DNA of 64,000 bases from Mycolicibacterium iranicum (GTDB lineage: Bacteria; Actinomycetota; Actinomycetes; Mycobacteriales; Mycobacteriaceae). A program made the position numbers and the translations under genes. Location of the stretch: NCBI RefSeq assembly GCF_014190915.1, contig NZ_JACHVU010000002.1, positions 372,001 through 436,000 on the forward strand. Reading direction: 5' to 3'. The notes beneath the pieces were generated by a model. The model saw nothing but the letters and a program-made list of their open reading frames with translations. It had not been told where the DNA came from and did not search any database. Positions 23,981 through 33,355 of the stretch are shown here, piece after piece (the first letter of the stretch is position 1; each line of letters begins with the position of its first letter).

Positions 23981-24989
23981 TGTTGTTCACCCATGGTGGT
24001 ATGAGGGAACAGCCGGGCTGCAGCTCGACCACTCCACTGCCGCCGGCCAGTGGATACATCGAGATGACCCCTTTCTGTCCCCCGTCAGGGATGTCCGGGC
24101 GACCTTCGTTGACATTCACCACAATCCTCATCGTTACGCTTTCCCCTGTGTCCTGGCAATGAGGTAGTCCGAGGAATCCCTTTGTGCAGTGCACTCGGTT
24201 GATGGGCACCTCGTAGAGCAGGGTTCCGTTGTCGTTGCTGACCGGTCGGCTATGCGAGATCACGTCGGTGAAGACGTTGGGATTGACGACGTGGTGTCTC
24301 CAGTACGCTTTGTCCCAACCGAAACCCCGTTGCGTGGTGGCGTCGCAATAGCCGCGACGCAGGAGGACGTGATTGCCGTCAAGGTCTCTTGCTTCTGCGA
24401 TGACATCGTGGATGGGATAAGAAGTCGGCGGCGGTGCCTGTGGCACGTCAAATGGCTGCACCTCCTCGTCGCCGGCGGCCTCCCCGCTGAACCGGCGGCC
24501 AGTGCCGAGTGCCTGATACTCGGCACCGATCTTTCGGATATCGTCTGCAACTGAACGCAAATCGCTGTTCGCGCGAGTCACGAGTTCAACCACGCGATCG
24601 AGACCGGCACTGACTATCGGGGACAGCATGTGTTGACCGGCCGAAGAGTTCGGCACGAGCGCAGCGGCATCAACGACCCACTGGCGTGCCGCCGCGAGAT
24701 CAATCCGTCCGTGTGTCACGACCTGAGCAGATCGGTCAACCTGTGCGGAAAGACGTTGATCTAGAGATCCGAATGCGCCGACAATCCGTCGGTGCTCAGC
24801 GTGCACGCGCGCGTATTGAGATGCCGCAGTTCCGGACCAGTGTTCGTCAGGAATTGCGGCATCAAGATCGTCGCGCAGCCTGCTGACTTGTTCGCTCTGA
24901 TCGAAGACATCACCGGATTCCGGAGTTCCCACACCGAACGTGGTTCGAGCACCTAACCACGTGGACAGGAACGCATCCAGCACGCTCAT
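23964..24989 (-). CDS. EspA/EspE-like ESX secretion-associated protein with distinct C-terminal domain
   Basis: A 341-residue protein. Residues 1 to about 190 resemble EspA/EspE-type ESX substrates: MSVLDAFLSTWLG, then HWSGTAASQYARVHAEH (a WXG-type turn at about 73) and long helices. A Pro-rich linker (VPQAPPPTSYP) leads to a beta-rich C-terminal domain of about 130 residues with four Cys (GYCDAT, VHCTKG, PHCQD, PGCSL) and conserved-looking DKAYWRHHVVNPN. This layout, helical export domain plus variable tail, is that of polymorphic secreted effectors. ATG 24989 is chosen because residues upstream of it look non-coding; an ATG 63 bp further out is possible. Enzymatic activity of the tail is unknown. 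Confidence 0.65.
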   Translation of the reverse strand: MSVLDAFLSTWLGARTTFGVGTPESGDVFDQSEQVSRLRDDLDAAIPDEHWSGTAASQYARVHAEHRRIVGAFGSLDQRLSAQVDRSAQVVTHGRIDLAAARQWVVDAAALVPNSSAGQHMLSPIVSAGLDRVVELVTRANSDLRSVADDIRKIGAEYQALGTGRRFSGEAAGDEEVQPFDVPQAPPPTSYPIHDVIAEARDLDGNHVLLRRGYCDATTQRGFGWDKAYWRHHVVNPNVFTDVISHSRPVSNDNGTLLYEVPINRVHCTKGFLGLPHCQDTGESVTMRIVVNVNEGRPDIPDGGQKGVISMYPLAGGSGVVELQPGCSLIPPWVNNNVPIN

Positions 24990-25283
24990 CGTCGCCGCCT
25001 GCCCAGCATGAATCTCAGTATCTCGCCGGCTTGGTGGTGCTCTCATCACCAATCTTGCCCCGTAAAGGAGAGTAACGAGCGTCTCGCGGCGGCCGCGATG
25101 ACTGAGAAATGTACCGGGAGGGCTGACGGACTTTCACTGATCCTGGACCCACATTGGTGTTCTGCGGTATGTGTGCGACGCCTTAACGTATGAACATGCC
25201 CGACTCTTTCGACAACCTGGAAAGTTGTTGTGATCGTGCACCCGTGTGGTGTCAGCGGAAGCAGACTGGGGCTTGAGCGCACG

Positions 25284-25616
25284 ATGGATTCGACCGTCAA
25301 CGGTGTACGCGCTGGCAGCTACGACTCACGCGTGTGGTCGACGGCGACATGGTCGGCGCCCGTCGTCGTCCAACTCATTCTTGCGCTCGTAATCGTCATT
25401 TCATGGCGCCTCGGTAAGGCGCTCACCGGTGTCCACGGGCCTGTCCAGTTCCTCCTCGCTGCCGCGATCGTTGCGTTGCTCTGTGCCGCTGTGTCCGTAC
25501 CCCTGCTGAGGTCGGGAGCGCCCCGTGCCCGCGGGCTCGGCCTCAGCATTGCCGCATCCTATGCCGTGGTGTTCTTCGCCATTGTTGTCTTTGGATATTG
25601 GATCCTCGAATGGTGA
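25284..25616 (+). CDS. Small membrane protein (about 3 helices)
   Basis: A 110-residue protein starting MDSTVNGVRAGSY. Hydrophobic stretches VVVQLILALVIVIS, FLLAAAIVALLCAA and SYAVVFFAIVVFGYWIL indicate three membrane helices. No functional motif is visible. Its stop overlaps the next gene's start, so the two small membrane proteins probably form one unit. An upstream in-frame start would add 18 residues without clear support. Confidence 0.6.
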   Translation: MDSTVNGVRAGSYDSRVWSTATWSAPVVVQLILALVIVISWRLGKALTGVHGPVQFLLAAAIVALLCAAVSVPLLRSGAPRARGLGLSIAASYAVVFFAIVVFGYWILEW

Positions 25617-25906
25617 AGCTGTCCAGTACCGAGTCCCGTTACGGGCCTGCATCGTTCGGCGCTGCACTGGCCAACATCGTGCTGATTGAATTCACTATGT
25701 GGGTATTTACGCCATGGTGGCTGCTCGCGGTCTACATGCTTCCGCTGCTCTTGGTGAACCTGGTTCTCGCGGTGTTGCTCGAGAGGCGCGGAGGGATCCC
25801 CGGTCAGATCGGGAGGGGGATGTTGATCGGATTGCTTTCGGTGCCCGCGGCATTGGTGCTTTTCCTGCCGGGGTTCATGCTTGCTCTAGGTCTCAACCTC
25901 GTATGA
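25610..25906 (+). CDS. Small membrane protein (about 3 helices)
   Basis: A 98-residue protein starting MVKLSSTESRYGPA. Hydrophobic stretches ANIVLIEFTMWVF, LLAVYMLPLLLVNLVLAVLL and VPAALVLFLPGFMLALGL make it almost entirely membrane-embedded. The ATG lies within the last codons of the upstream membrane-protein gene. It is conserved-hypothetical in appearance with no catalytic motif. The pair may form a small complex; this is inference. Confidence 0.6.
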   Translation: MVKLSSTESRYGPASFGAALANIVLIEFTMWVFTPWWLLAVYMLPLLLVNLVLAVLLERRGGIPGQIGRGMLIGLLSVPAALVLFLPGFMLALGLNLV

Positions 25907-26024
25907 GTGCGCGCCGCAGTTCGTCACATCGCTGTGGGTGAGCCGTTTCTGTCCCATCGCGGAAACTCGTCGGCTTCAGCGTCGCGGGCGATCGGATTTT
26001 CGTGAAACCCCGTCCAGCACAGCC

Positions 26025-27017
26025 CTAATCACCCGTGATCGCATCCAGCCGGTTGAGCAGCCGCGTATAGCGCTTGTCATCGATGGTGAGGTACAGACCC
26101 AGCGTTCCCATATCGACGGTGCCCTTCGCGTGCTCGAAAACCCTCGGCAGCGCCTTGATCAGGTCGACGAAATCGCCGATGAACTCCTGGTAGCTCGCCA
26201 GCGGACCGTAGAGGATGAGCGCGCACTCGGTCACGACGTCGACGTGCCGCGACCGCACCGACATCGCACGGCATCGCTCGGAGAGCTCCAGGAACCGCTC
26301 GAAGAAGTCCATGGTGCGGTTCGCGATGTGTTTGATCGCCTCGGCATCGGGTTCCCCGTCGGCCGCGGAGGTGAAGGCCGCCATGAACGCCGGCGCGCAC
26401 ATAAAGTTTGTCACCTGCTGCTCGGTCGCCATCATCTCGTCCACCAACCCGACCACCTCGGACGCCACGTGGCGCGGCGACATCGTGAAGCCGGTCGTCG
26501 GCACCATAAAACCCAGCTCGGCGTCCCGCACCCGCGGCAGCAGCGGCGTCAGCCGTTGCACCAGGACCGACACGAAGAGTGCCTGCGGCCACGCCGACGG
26601 CTTGTCCCGCACCAGCGCATTCAGTCCGCTGCGTGTGGTCGCGATCTCGGCGACCGGGAAGTCCTCGTCTGCGGCCTCGTCGTGGTCCTGGGCCTGGTCC
26701 TTGGCCACCGCGCGCCGCGCCGCCGCACCGTCCTCGCCGTAGACGGCGCGCTCGTCGCCCATCAGTGTCCACCGACGCTGGCGCTCGGCGCGGCGGGTCC
26801 GCTCGAACTCTTCGTCCGACTCCTCTTCGAGCTCCTGCTGGTGTTCCTGCTCCAGCTGACGCAGGAGCGCACGGCACGCGAAGAACACACCTACCAACAC
26901 CGCGGCGCCGACGAACCACCAGATGTATTCGATCACCACACCGACGAGAAACAGCAGCCCGAGGATGCCGGCGAACACCGAACCGTCACTCGGTGTGGAG
27001 TAGTGCCGCGCTGCCAT
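26025..27017 (-). CDS. Conserved membrane-anchored protein with coiled coil
   Basis: A 330-residue protein. Two hydrophobic segments near the N-terminus (FAGILGLLFLVGVVIEYI and FVGAAVLVGVFFAC) anchor it, followed by a charged heptad-like stretch (QLEQEHQQELEEE). A cytosolic helical domain of about 200 residues follows. No enzyme motif is visible and I do not recognise the family, but composition and codon use are those of a core mycobacterial gene. It is divergent from the VanW gene with only about 120 bp between the start codons. Confidence 0.7.
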   Translation of the reverse strand: MAARHYSTPSDGSVFAGILGLLFLVGVVIEYIWWFVGAAVLVGVFFACRALLRQLEQEHQQELEEESDEEFERTRRAERQRRWTLMGDERAVYGEDGAAARRAVAKDQAQDHDEAADEDFPVAEIATTRSGLNALVRDKPSAWPQALFVSVLVQRLTPLLPRVRDAELGFMVPTTGFTMSPRHVASEVVGLVDEMMATEQQVTNFMCAPAFMAAFTSAADGEPDAEAIKHIANRTMDFFERFLELSERCRAMSVRSRHVDVVTECALILYGPLASYQEFIGDFVDLIKALPRVFEHAKGTVDMGTLGLYLTIDDKRYTRLLNRLDAITGD

Positions 27018-27135
27018 GGATAGACGGTACGAACGGCCACCGACAAGTCGGCCACGGCGCGAATTCCCGCCAGTCGATAAGCTGGCTTACGGCGTGTTTG
27101 CCGACGCGCGGAGCGATGTGCGAGGAACGAAACAG

Positions 27136-28884
27136 ATGCCTCTCGAAGGGCGCACCACCGGGACACCGGGCGGCAAAGCGCACCCTCAGGTCATTGCCGG
27201 AACCAACCCTGCCAAGCCTCGGCGGTTCCGCCGCCTGTGGCTGTTGATCACCGCCCCGTTCGCGGTCCTGGCGAGCCTCTACCTCGGCGATCTACTCTTC
27301 AGCTCCGATCGCGTGCCCCGCGGCGTCACCGCCGCCGGTGTGCCGATCGGCGGGTTGACGCTCAGCGATGCCGAGGACCGACTGCGCATCGCCGTCGAGC
27401 CCCGCACGACCCGGCCCGTCCCCGTCACCTTCGGCGGTGAGAACGGCGAAATCGACCCGGGATCGGCCGGCCTCACGATCGACTGGGCCGCCACCGTCGA
27501 GCAGGCCGGCGCCCAACCCCTGAGCCCGGTAACCCGGCTCACGTCGTTCTTCAGTACCCGCGAGATCGGCGTGGTCTCCACCGCCGACGACACGGCGCTC
27601 ACCGCCGCCCTCGATCAGCTCGGCGAAGCCATCGCCAAAGACCCGGTTGAGGGCTCGGTGCGTTTCGACGGCGGCGAACCCGTCGCCATCGATCCGGAGA
27701 ACGGGCGAGAACTCGACGTCGACGGCTCCGCCGAATTACTCAAGCGCACCTGGGTCGCCGGCACCGTCGTCGACCTCCCCGTCATCGAACGTGAGCCCAC
27801 GACAACAGCTTCCGACGTCCAGGCCGCCATCGACGATGTTGCCGCCCCGGCCGTCTCCGGCCCGCTCGTCATCACCGGCGACGACGACGCGCGGGCCGTC
27901 ATGTCCGAGGATGTCATCGCCGCAGCCGTGACCTTCGGCGTCGAGGACGGTGACATTGCCGCGAAAGTCGACGAGAACGTCCTCGCCGACGCCGCTCGAC
28001 CCCAGCTGGCGGCGTCCGAGTCGCCACTGCGCAATGCCACGATCGATTTCGCGGCATCGCCGCCGGCGAAAGTGCCGTCGCAGGACGGCCGGGTCATCGA
28101 CTATGACGAGACGCTCGCCGACGTGCTGGACGTCCTCACCAGCACGGGCGAGCGGGAGATCTCCGCGGTCTACGTCGACGAGCCTGCGACGTTCACCACC
28201 ACAGATATCGACGCGCTCGGACCCGTCGAGGTGATCGGCGAATTCCAGACTTCCGGCTTCTCGGGTGACTCGGGGGTGAACATCAAACGCGCGTCCGGGG
28301 CGATCGACGGCATCGTCGTGGCACCGGGGGAGACGTTCAGCCTCAACGGGGCCACCAACCCGCGCAACGCCGCCAACGGCTACGTCGAGGCCGGCATCAT
28401 CCTCGACGGCCGACCCGACAGCGGTGTCGGCGGGGGCGTGTCTCAGGTGGCCACGACGCTGTTCAATGCTGCGTACTTCGCTGGCATGGAACTCGTTGAG
28501 CATCAAGAGCACAGCTACTACATCAGCCGCTACCCGGCGGGCCGGGAGGCCACCGTGTTCGGTGACGTCATCGACGTCAAGTTCCGCAACGACGGCCCCA
28601 CCCCGGTGCAGATCCAGACCAACTGGACGTCAGGATCGGTCTCGGTTCAGATCGTCGGCATCAAACGGTACGAGGTGTCGTCGGCGCAGAGTCCACGGTC
28701 GGCGCCCACGAGTCCGAGAACCATCAGGATTCCCGACGGCGAATCCTGTAGTGCCAGTGGCGGAGCGCCGGGGTTCACGATCACCGACACCCGCACGCTG
28801 CGCGACATCGCCACCGGTGAGACCCGCACGGAATCCCACACTGTGCGCTACGACCCGATTCCCAAGGTGATCTGCGGAGGCTGA
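27136..28884 (+). CDS. VanW-family protein with peptidoglycan-binding-type repeats
   Basis: A 582-residue cell-envelope protein. A short cytosolic N-terminus is followed by one membrane helix (LWLLITAPFAVLASLYLG, about residue 35). Two PG_binding_4-like extracytoplasmic segments come next, and then the VanW domain from about 375: GVNIKRASGAIDGIVVAPG, NPRNAANGY, VGGGVSQVATTLFNAAY and HSYYISRYPAGREA. VanW proteins are linked to cell-wall and glycopeptide biology, but the biochemical activity is not established. ATG 27136 follows AGGAACGAAACAG; an upstream ATG at 27016 would overlap the divergent gene's start. A decayed fragment of a paralogue lies at 21700-21878. Confidence 0.85.
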   Translation: MPLEGRTTGTPGGKAHPQVIAGTNPAKPRRFRRLWLLITAPFAVLASLYLGDLLFSSDRVPRGVTAAGVPIGGLTLSDAEDRLRIAVEPRTTRPVPVTFGGENGEIDPGSAGLTIDWAATVEQAGAQPLSPVTRLTSFFSTREIGVVSTADDTALTAALDQLGEAIAKDPVEGSVRFDGGEPVAIDPENGRELDVDGSAELLKRTWVAGTVVDLPVIEREPTTTASDVQAAIDDVAAPAVSGPLVITGDDDARAVMSEDVIAAAVTFGVEDGDIAAKVDENVLADAARPQLAASESPLRNATIDFAASPPAKVPSQDGRVIDYDETLADVLDVLTSTGEREISAVYVDEPATFTTTDIDALGPVEVIGEFQTSGFSGDSGVNIKRASGAIDGIVVAPGETFSLNGATNPRNAANGYVEAGIILDGRPDSGVGGGVSQVATTLFNAAYFAGMELVEHQEHSYYISRYPAGREATVFGDVIDVKFRNDGPTPVQIQTNWTSGSVSVQIVGIKRYEVSSAQSPRSAPTSPRTIRIPDGESCSASGGAPGFTITDTRTLRDIATGETRTESHTVRYDPIPKVICGG

Positions 28885-28913
28885 GCCTCACATGTCGACG
28901 GTGTCACGCCACT

Positions 28914-29897
28914 TCAGCCCGCGCATATGGATTCACGCGTGCCATCGTCGAATTGCAGCGTCCGGTAGGCGCGTACACCTCCGCAGGTGGCCAGATCGCT
29001 GGCGGTTAGCTTGACGGGCCTCGGAGGCTCGCCGCGCGAGCGAGAACCGGAGTTCTGACACCAGGTACCGGTGCCGGTGGCTACAGGGGCACCCCAGTTG
29101 TCCCACGAGATAGACTCAACTGTGTTTCCGCACAGGCTATTTGTTGATATGCGATCGGGTCGACGTGTGCCGTATCCAACTGAATATTCATCGCCTGGGG
29201 CTCCGAGGACTGCAGTCTCATCGCCGGCGGGCTGCTGTCTCGCCACCGGTGGCGTCTGTTCAGATGCCGGCGAAACCGGGGTGTATTGAAATGAATATCC
29301 CTTGCTGGAGAACGTGAATCCATAACCGGTCTGATCATTGCGGCAAGAGATGCCGGTTTCGGCAGTGTTGCAGGTGTGACCGAGGCCGTGCAGTTCGCGA
29401 CCGTACTCAAGTACGGGCGTGGGGCCCTCAGGTCGTTTCAAGTACGGCTGGCCGAGTTTGATGAACTCCGCGGGCTTTCCTGGCTTGAGGACGAGCGAGC
29501 TGGGCGGCACCATGTTGCGTTTATCGTCATTGGCGGGCACCAACGGTGCTCCGGCCACGGCCATCGTCCTGCTCTGCGCCGCCTCGCATCCTGCGCCGAT
29601 TCCATCGTAGAAGTCCTCGACGATGGCGCAAACCCATTTGCCGCTGGGGGTTTGGAAGAAATACCCGGAGCTGCTTCCCGAGGTCGTCGTCCAGCCGCTG
29701 TACCAGTAGACCGCCGAATCGGCTTGAGGAACCGGTTCGGGTGCGGGCGGTGCTGTCGGAATCGGCGCCCTGTCCGTTAACGAGCTTGGGGGCACTGTCG
29801 ACGTCGAGGTTTGGTCGGATCGGACATCCGGGTGACCCGAACACGCGGCGACCAACGAGCCCACTAAGACAGCACAGAAAATCCCCCGAGTTCCCAC
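28914..29897 (-). CDS. Putative lipoprotein
   Basis: A 327-residue exported protein. The N-terminus MGTRGIFCAVLVGSLVAACSG has a lipobox (LVAAC), so after processing Cys would be lipid-anchored on the outer face of the membrane. A Thr/Ser/Pro-rich linker follows. The remaining domain is rich in Gly, aromatic residues and paired cysteines (GHTCNTAETGISCRND, LCGNT, TWCQN, ATCGG), typical of disulfide-bonded secreted mycobacterial proteins. No enzyme motif is visible. It converges on the vanW gene, ending 29 bp from it. Confidence 0.75.
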   Translation of the reverse strand: MGTRGIFCAVLVGSLVAACSGHPDVRSDQTSTSTVPPSSLTDRAPIPTAPPAPEPVPQADSAVYWYSGWTTTSGSSSGYFFQTPSGKWVCAIVEDFYDGIGAGCEAAQSRTMAVAGAPLVPANDDKRNMVPPSSLVLKPGKPAEFIKLGQPYLKRPEGPTPVLEYGRELHGLGHTCNTAETGISCRNDQTGYGFTFSSKGYSFQYTPVSPASEQTPPVARQQPAGDETAVLGAPGDEYSVGYGTRRPDRISTNSLCGNTVESISWDNWGAPVATGTGTWCQNSGSRSRGEPPRPVKLTASDLATCGGVRAYRTLQFDDGTRESICAG

Positions 29898-30008
29898 AGA
29901 CGGATCATAGCGGCGCTGATACTTGAGAGGTCGGGGCCGCGCTGCTGGATATGGACATCGAGAGGCGTCCGTCGAATCGAAGAGGTGAGAAAGGCAGGCG
30001 GACTGACC

Positions 30009-30929
30009 TCAGGCCGAACGCGCCCGCGAGAATTCTCGCGAGAACGTCGTTGCCAATTCGACGGCCCGACGGTGGTATTCAGGTCCGTCGAGCATGCTGT
30101 CGCCCGCCGCGAATCGTGACGCCAGCCGCGCCAGGGCATCGGCGCCCTCGTTGAGCGGCTCGCCCCGGTGACCCTTCACCCATCCGGGCGTGATCCTCTC
30201 GCGCTCCTCGAAGATCATCTGCCGAGCGCGGACCAGCCCCGGCGTCCTGCCGCTCTCGCGGTACGCCGAGTAGCCCTCCGGCAGCACGTCCTCGCCGTCC
30301 ATCCAGCGCTTCACCATCCACACCGCCAGCTTGCTGTCGCTGAGAACCGTCATGTCGCGGCCCTGCAGCTTCTGCACCGCGGCACCGATGGCACGCAGTT
30401 CGGCGACCAGCACCACCTGCGGACCGACCAACCGCACCGAATGCCGAAAGCCCTGCAGCCCATACTCACCCGACGACGCCAGCCACCCGTAGCCGGTGAT
30501 CTTGCCTCGCACGGAGCCGTCCGTCGCCACGACCACCGGCGCGGCCGCCAACGTGGCGCGCAGCCCCGCATGAGCGTGACGCACCAGTTCCTCGTCGGTG
30601 AACCGCGGCCTCTCGATCCACACACCGGGCATGAGGAGCGCCACCTCGTCACGCAGCGCCCAGAGCGTGCTGCGTGCGGGGAGGGGGACCAGGAACTTGA
30701 TCCGCTCGATGTCGGAGCAGCTGCGGATGTGGCGGATGACGTCGAGCGCTGCGGTGTCGGCGGATTCGGCCTCGACGGTCCCCGCCCACCGCTGCTCCTC
30801 CGAGCAGGCCGCGTACGCGAACGTGGACCCGCCGCGATGGCCGAGGGCGAGCGCCACTGACATCACCGGCCGCGGCCGCGCCGCAACGATGTCGATGGAC
30901 CGTCGACAAGCCACAGGTTTCGGTGCCAT
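30009..30929 (-). CDS. RNase HI-domain protein
   Basis: A 306-residue protein. The C-terminal half carries an RNase H fold with the catalytic acidic series: VVATDGSVRGKITGYGWL (first Asp), VAELRAI (Glu), VLSDSKLAVW (Asp) and NEGADALARL (last Asp), plus WVKGHRGEPLN. The N-terminal about 140 residues resemble a divergent second fold and are not assigned. The enzyme would cut RNA in RNA-DNA hybrids. ATG 30929 has GGGAGGAG at ideal spacing, which decides against the longer upstream frame. It is divergent from the c-di-GMP protein across 268 bp. Confidence 0.85.
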   Translation of the reverse strand: MAPKPVACRRSIDIVAARPRPVMSVALALGHRGGSTFAYAACSEEQRWAGTVEAESADTAALDVIRHIRSCSDIERIKFLVPLPARSTLWALRDEVALLMPGVWIERPRFTDEELVRHAHAGLRATLAAAPVVVATDGSVRGKITGYGWLASSGEYGLQGFRHSVRLVGPQVVLVAELRAIGAAVQKLQGRDMTVLSDSKLAVWMVKRWMDGEDVLPEGYSAYRESGRTPGLVRARQMIFEERERITPGWVKGHRGEPLNEGADALARLASRFAAGDSMLDGPEYHRRAVELATTFSREFSRARSA

Positions 30930-31183
30930 ATCCGTCTCCTCCCAGGGGTCGTGAGACGTGACTGTAGGAGCGGGGTCCGACAACCAGGTCTGGAGAAACG
31001 GCATCGTCTTTGCCGCTGAAAGGAACGGGCACCGACGCCGCGGCACGCCCGATGCGTTTGGCAGCAACTGCCATTTCGTCACCGCGCAAACGCGTTCCCG
31101 CTGGCTGGGAGGCCGCTCGTGGGACGGCCCGTAAACCACGTCCTTAACGCTCCAATGAGCAGCGCTTCTCCGTTTACGCCGTC

Positions 31184-31197
31184 TACAATTTTTTGCT
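31184..31197 (+). promoter_or_regulatory. Leaderless promoter -10 of the GAF-EAL-PAS-GGDEF gene
   Basis: TACAAT at 31184-31189 ends 8 nt before the ATG at 31198, and no Shine-Dalgarno sequence is present. This spacing is typical of mycobacterial leaderless transcripts starting at the A of the ATG. No clear -35 is seen. Confidence 0.55.
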
Positions 31198-33345
31198 ATG
31201 TCGGTCGATGAGGTGGGCGGGCGCCTCGTGGAAGACCAACCCGAAATCCCCGCTGACCTGGTCCGGACGCTGCTGAGCGTATTGCGGCAGCGCCTCGGCC
31301 TGGACGCGGCATGGCTGTCGTCGTTCCAGGACGGGAACCAGGTCGTCGAGGTTCTGGACGGCAACACCGACACGCTGGGCCTCTCACCAGGGCTGCGGTC
31401 GCCGCTGGCGGACTCCTACTGCATGCGCGTGATCGACGGTCGGCTGCCCGCCGTCATCCCCGACACCTCGGCCAACCAGACCACCGCGGCCCTGTCCGCC
31501 ACGCGCGACCTGGGGCTCGGCGCCTACGTCGGCGTTCCCGTCCTCAGCCCGTCCGGCGGGGCGTCGGGCATGGTGTGCGTGGTCAGCCACGAGCCCAAGC
31601 CCTACCTCGGTGACGACGACCACCGCCTGGTCAAGCAGGTCGCCGACCTTATCGGCACCCTGATCGAATCGCCGCTGCGCCGCGCGAACTCCGCCGATCA
31701 ACGCGCCGCGATCCGGCAGGTCGTCGCCGAGCGCGACTTCGACGTCGTCTTCCAGGCCGTCCACGACGTCGCCCAGGGCAGGGTCGTCGGGCTCGAAGCG
31801 CTGGCCCGCTTCCCCTGCGAACCCTTCCGCCCCGACGCGTTCTTCGAACAGGCCGCACAGCTGGGCCTGGGCATCGAGCTCGAAACCGCGGTCGTCAGGC
31901 GCGTCGTCTCGCTGATCCCCGAGCTGCCCGACGACGTCTTCGTCGCCATCAACCTGTCCCCGGCCGCCGCGCTGAACGCGCGATGGGACGAGCTGCTCGT
32001 CGACGTCGACCCGGCGCGGATCGTCCTGGAGATCACCGAGCACGACGCCGTGCCCGACTACGCCGCCCTTGACGACGTACTGGAGGCCTGCCGGGCGCGC
32101 GGTATGCGCGTGGCCGTCGACGACGTCGGCGCCGGCTTCGCGTCCTTCTCCCACGTCCTGGAACTCGGGCCCGAGTTCGTCAAGATCGACCAGTCGATCA
32201 CCCGCCACGTCGATGTCGACGACGCCCGGCGACGGCTCGCACAGGCCATCGCCCAGTTCGCCGCCCAGATCGGTGCCACCGTGGTCGCCGAGGGCGTGGA
32301 GAGCCAGGCCGAGCTCGACGCGATCGCCTCCGCCGGGATCACCCTGGCCCAGGGTTACTACCTGAGCAGGCCGACCGCGCACACCAACGGCTTTCCACCC
32401 GCCGTGGTCGCCGCGTCCGAGATCGACGCCCTGCAGCCGGCCGCCGTTGACCTGCTCGGTGAGCGCAGATTCGAACTGGCGCTGGCTCATTCGCCGATCG
32501 GCATGGCCGTCATCGGTCTGGACGGGACGTTCCTGCGCACCAACCGGGCCCTGCGGGCGATGTTCGGTTACAGCCGACGGGCGCTGTCCAACCTCACCTT
32601 TCAGGACATCACCCACCCCGACGATCTCGAATCCGACCTCGCTCTGGTCAACGAATGCCTGGAGGGCAAGCGGCGCTCCTTCCGGATCGACAAGCGCTAC
32701 ATCGCCGCCGACGGACACGTCGTCTGGTGCGCGTTGACGGCCGTGCTGGTCCATGCCCCCCGCGACCGCCCGCAGTGCTTCGTCTCGCAGATCGTCGACG
32801 TGACGTCCGACCGCGTCCGCGAAGCCGAACTGGCCCGCCGCGAGGCCACCGACCCGCTGACCGCCATCGCGAACCGCGCCGCCGCGTGGACCCGGCTGGA
32901 GCAACTCAACGCCTGCAGTGACGGATTCGGCGTGCTCTTCTGCGACATCGAACGATTCAAGGCCATCAACGACCAGCGTGGCCACCACGCCGGCGATCAG
33001 TTGCTCGTCGAGGTCGCCGCGCGCCTGCTCGCCGCCGTCGAAGCCGACGACATGGTCGCCCGGTGGGGCGGTGACGAATTCCTCGTCGTCACCGATTCCG
33101 TCGAAGAGCACGTGCTGGCCATGCTCGCCGACCGCATCACCGACCAGTTCGACAACACGCCCGTGGTGCTACCCGACGGCACCGAGGTGCCGGTCACGAT
33201 GACCATCGGCTATGCGGCGCACCGCCCGGGCGACGGCCGCTCCATCGACGCCGTCCTGGACCGCGCCGACGACGCCATGTACGAACAGCGCCGCCGCCGG
33301 GCCCGCGTCGGACGCCGCCGGCACGGCCTCTCCCGGCGCGGGTAG
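31198..33345 (+). CDS. GAF-EAL-PAS-GGDEF cyclic-di-GMP enzyme
   Basis: A 715-residue cytosolic signalling protein. GAF sensor at about 15-160. EAL phosphodiesterase at about 170-400 with LEALARF, INLSP, ITEH, AVDDVGAGF, VKIDQS and AEGVES; the metal- and base-binding residues look intact, with DDVG replacing the commoner DDFG. PAS domain at about 420-540. GGDEF diguanylate cyclase at about 550-710 with RWGGDEF (about 621). The inhibitory RxxD site upstream of GGDEF appears lost (EADD). The protein could make or degrade c-di-GMP according to the GAF and PAS ligands. EAL preceding GGDEF is the less common order. Confidence 0.9.
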   Translation: MSVDEVGGRLVEDQPEIPADLVRTLLSVLRQRLGLDAAWLSSFQDGNQVVEVLDGNTDTLGLSPGLRSPLADSYCMRVIDGRLPAVIPDTSANQTTAALSATRDLGLGAYVGVPVLSPSGGASGMVCVVSHEPKPYLGDDDHRLVKQVADLIGTLIESPLRRANSADQRAAIRQVVAERDFDVVFQAVHDVAQGRVVGLEALARFPCEPFRPDAFFEQAAQLGLGIELETAVVRRVVSLIPELPDDVFVAINLSPAAALNARWDELLVDVDPARIVLEITEHDAVPDYAALDDVLEACRARGMRVAVDDVGAGFASFSHVLELGPEFVKIDQSITRHVDVDDARRRLAQAIAQFAAQIGATVVAEGVESQAELDAIASAGITLAQGYYLSRPTAHTNGFPPAVVAASEIDALQPAAVDLLGERRFELALAHSPIGMAVIGLDGTFLRTNRALRAMFGYSRRALSNLTFQDITHPDDLESDLALVNECLEGKRRSFRIDKRYIAADGHVVWCALTAVLVHAPRDRPQCFVSQIVDVTSDRVREAELARREATDPLTAIANRAAAWTRLEQLNACSDGFGVLFCDIERFKAINDQRGHHAGDQLLVEVAARLLAAVEADDMVARWGGDEFLVVTDSVEEHVLAMLADRITDQFDNTPVVLPDGTEVPVTMTIGYAAHRPGDGRSIDAVLDRADDAMYEQRRRRARVGRRRHGLSRRG

Positions 33346-33355
33346 CGTCTCGGGA

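Noticed and set aside
30930..31373. N-terminal extension of the RNase H-like protein
   Set aside because: The internal ATG has an ideal GGGAGGAG site and the extension is low-complexity, overlapping the divergent gene's promoter and start.
31384..33111. Long open frame antisense to the GAF-EAL-PAS-GGDEF gene
   Set aside because: High GC creates long antisense frames; the sense strand has clear domains. The same applies to 42163-44088 and 58961-60634 on the minus strand.
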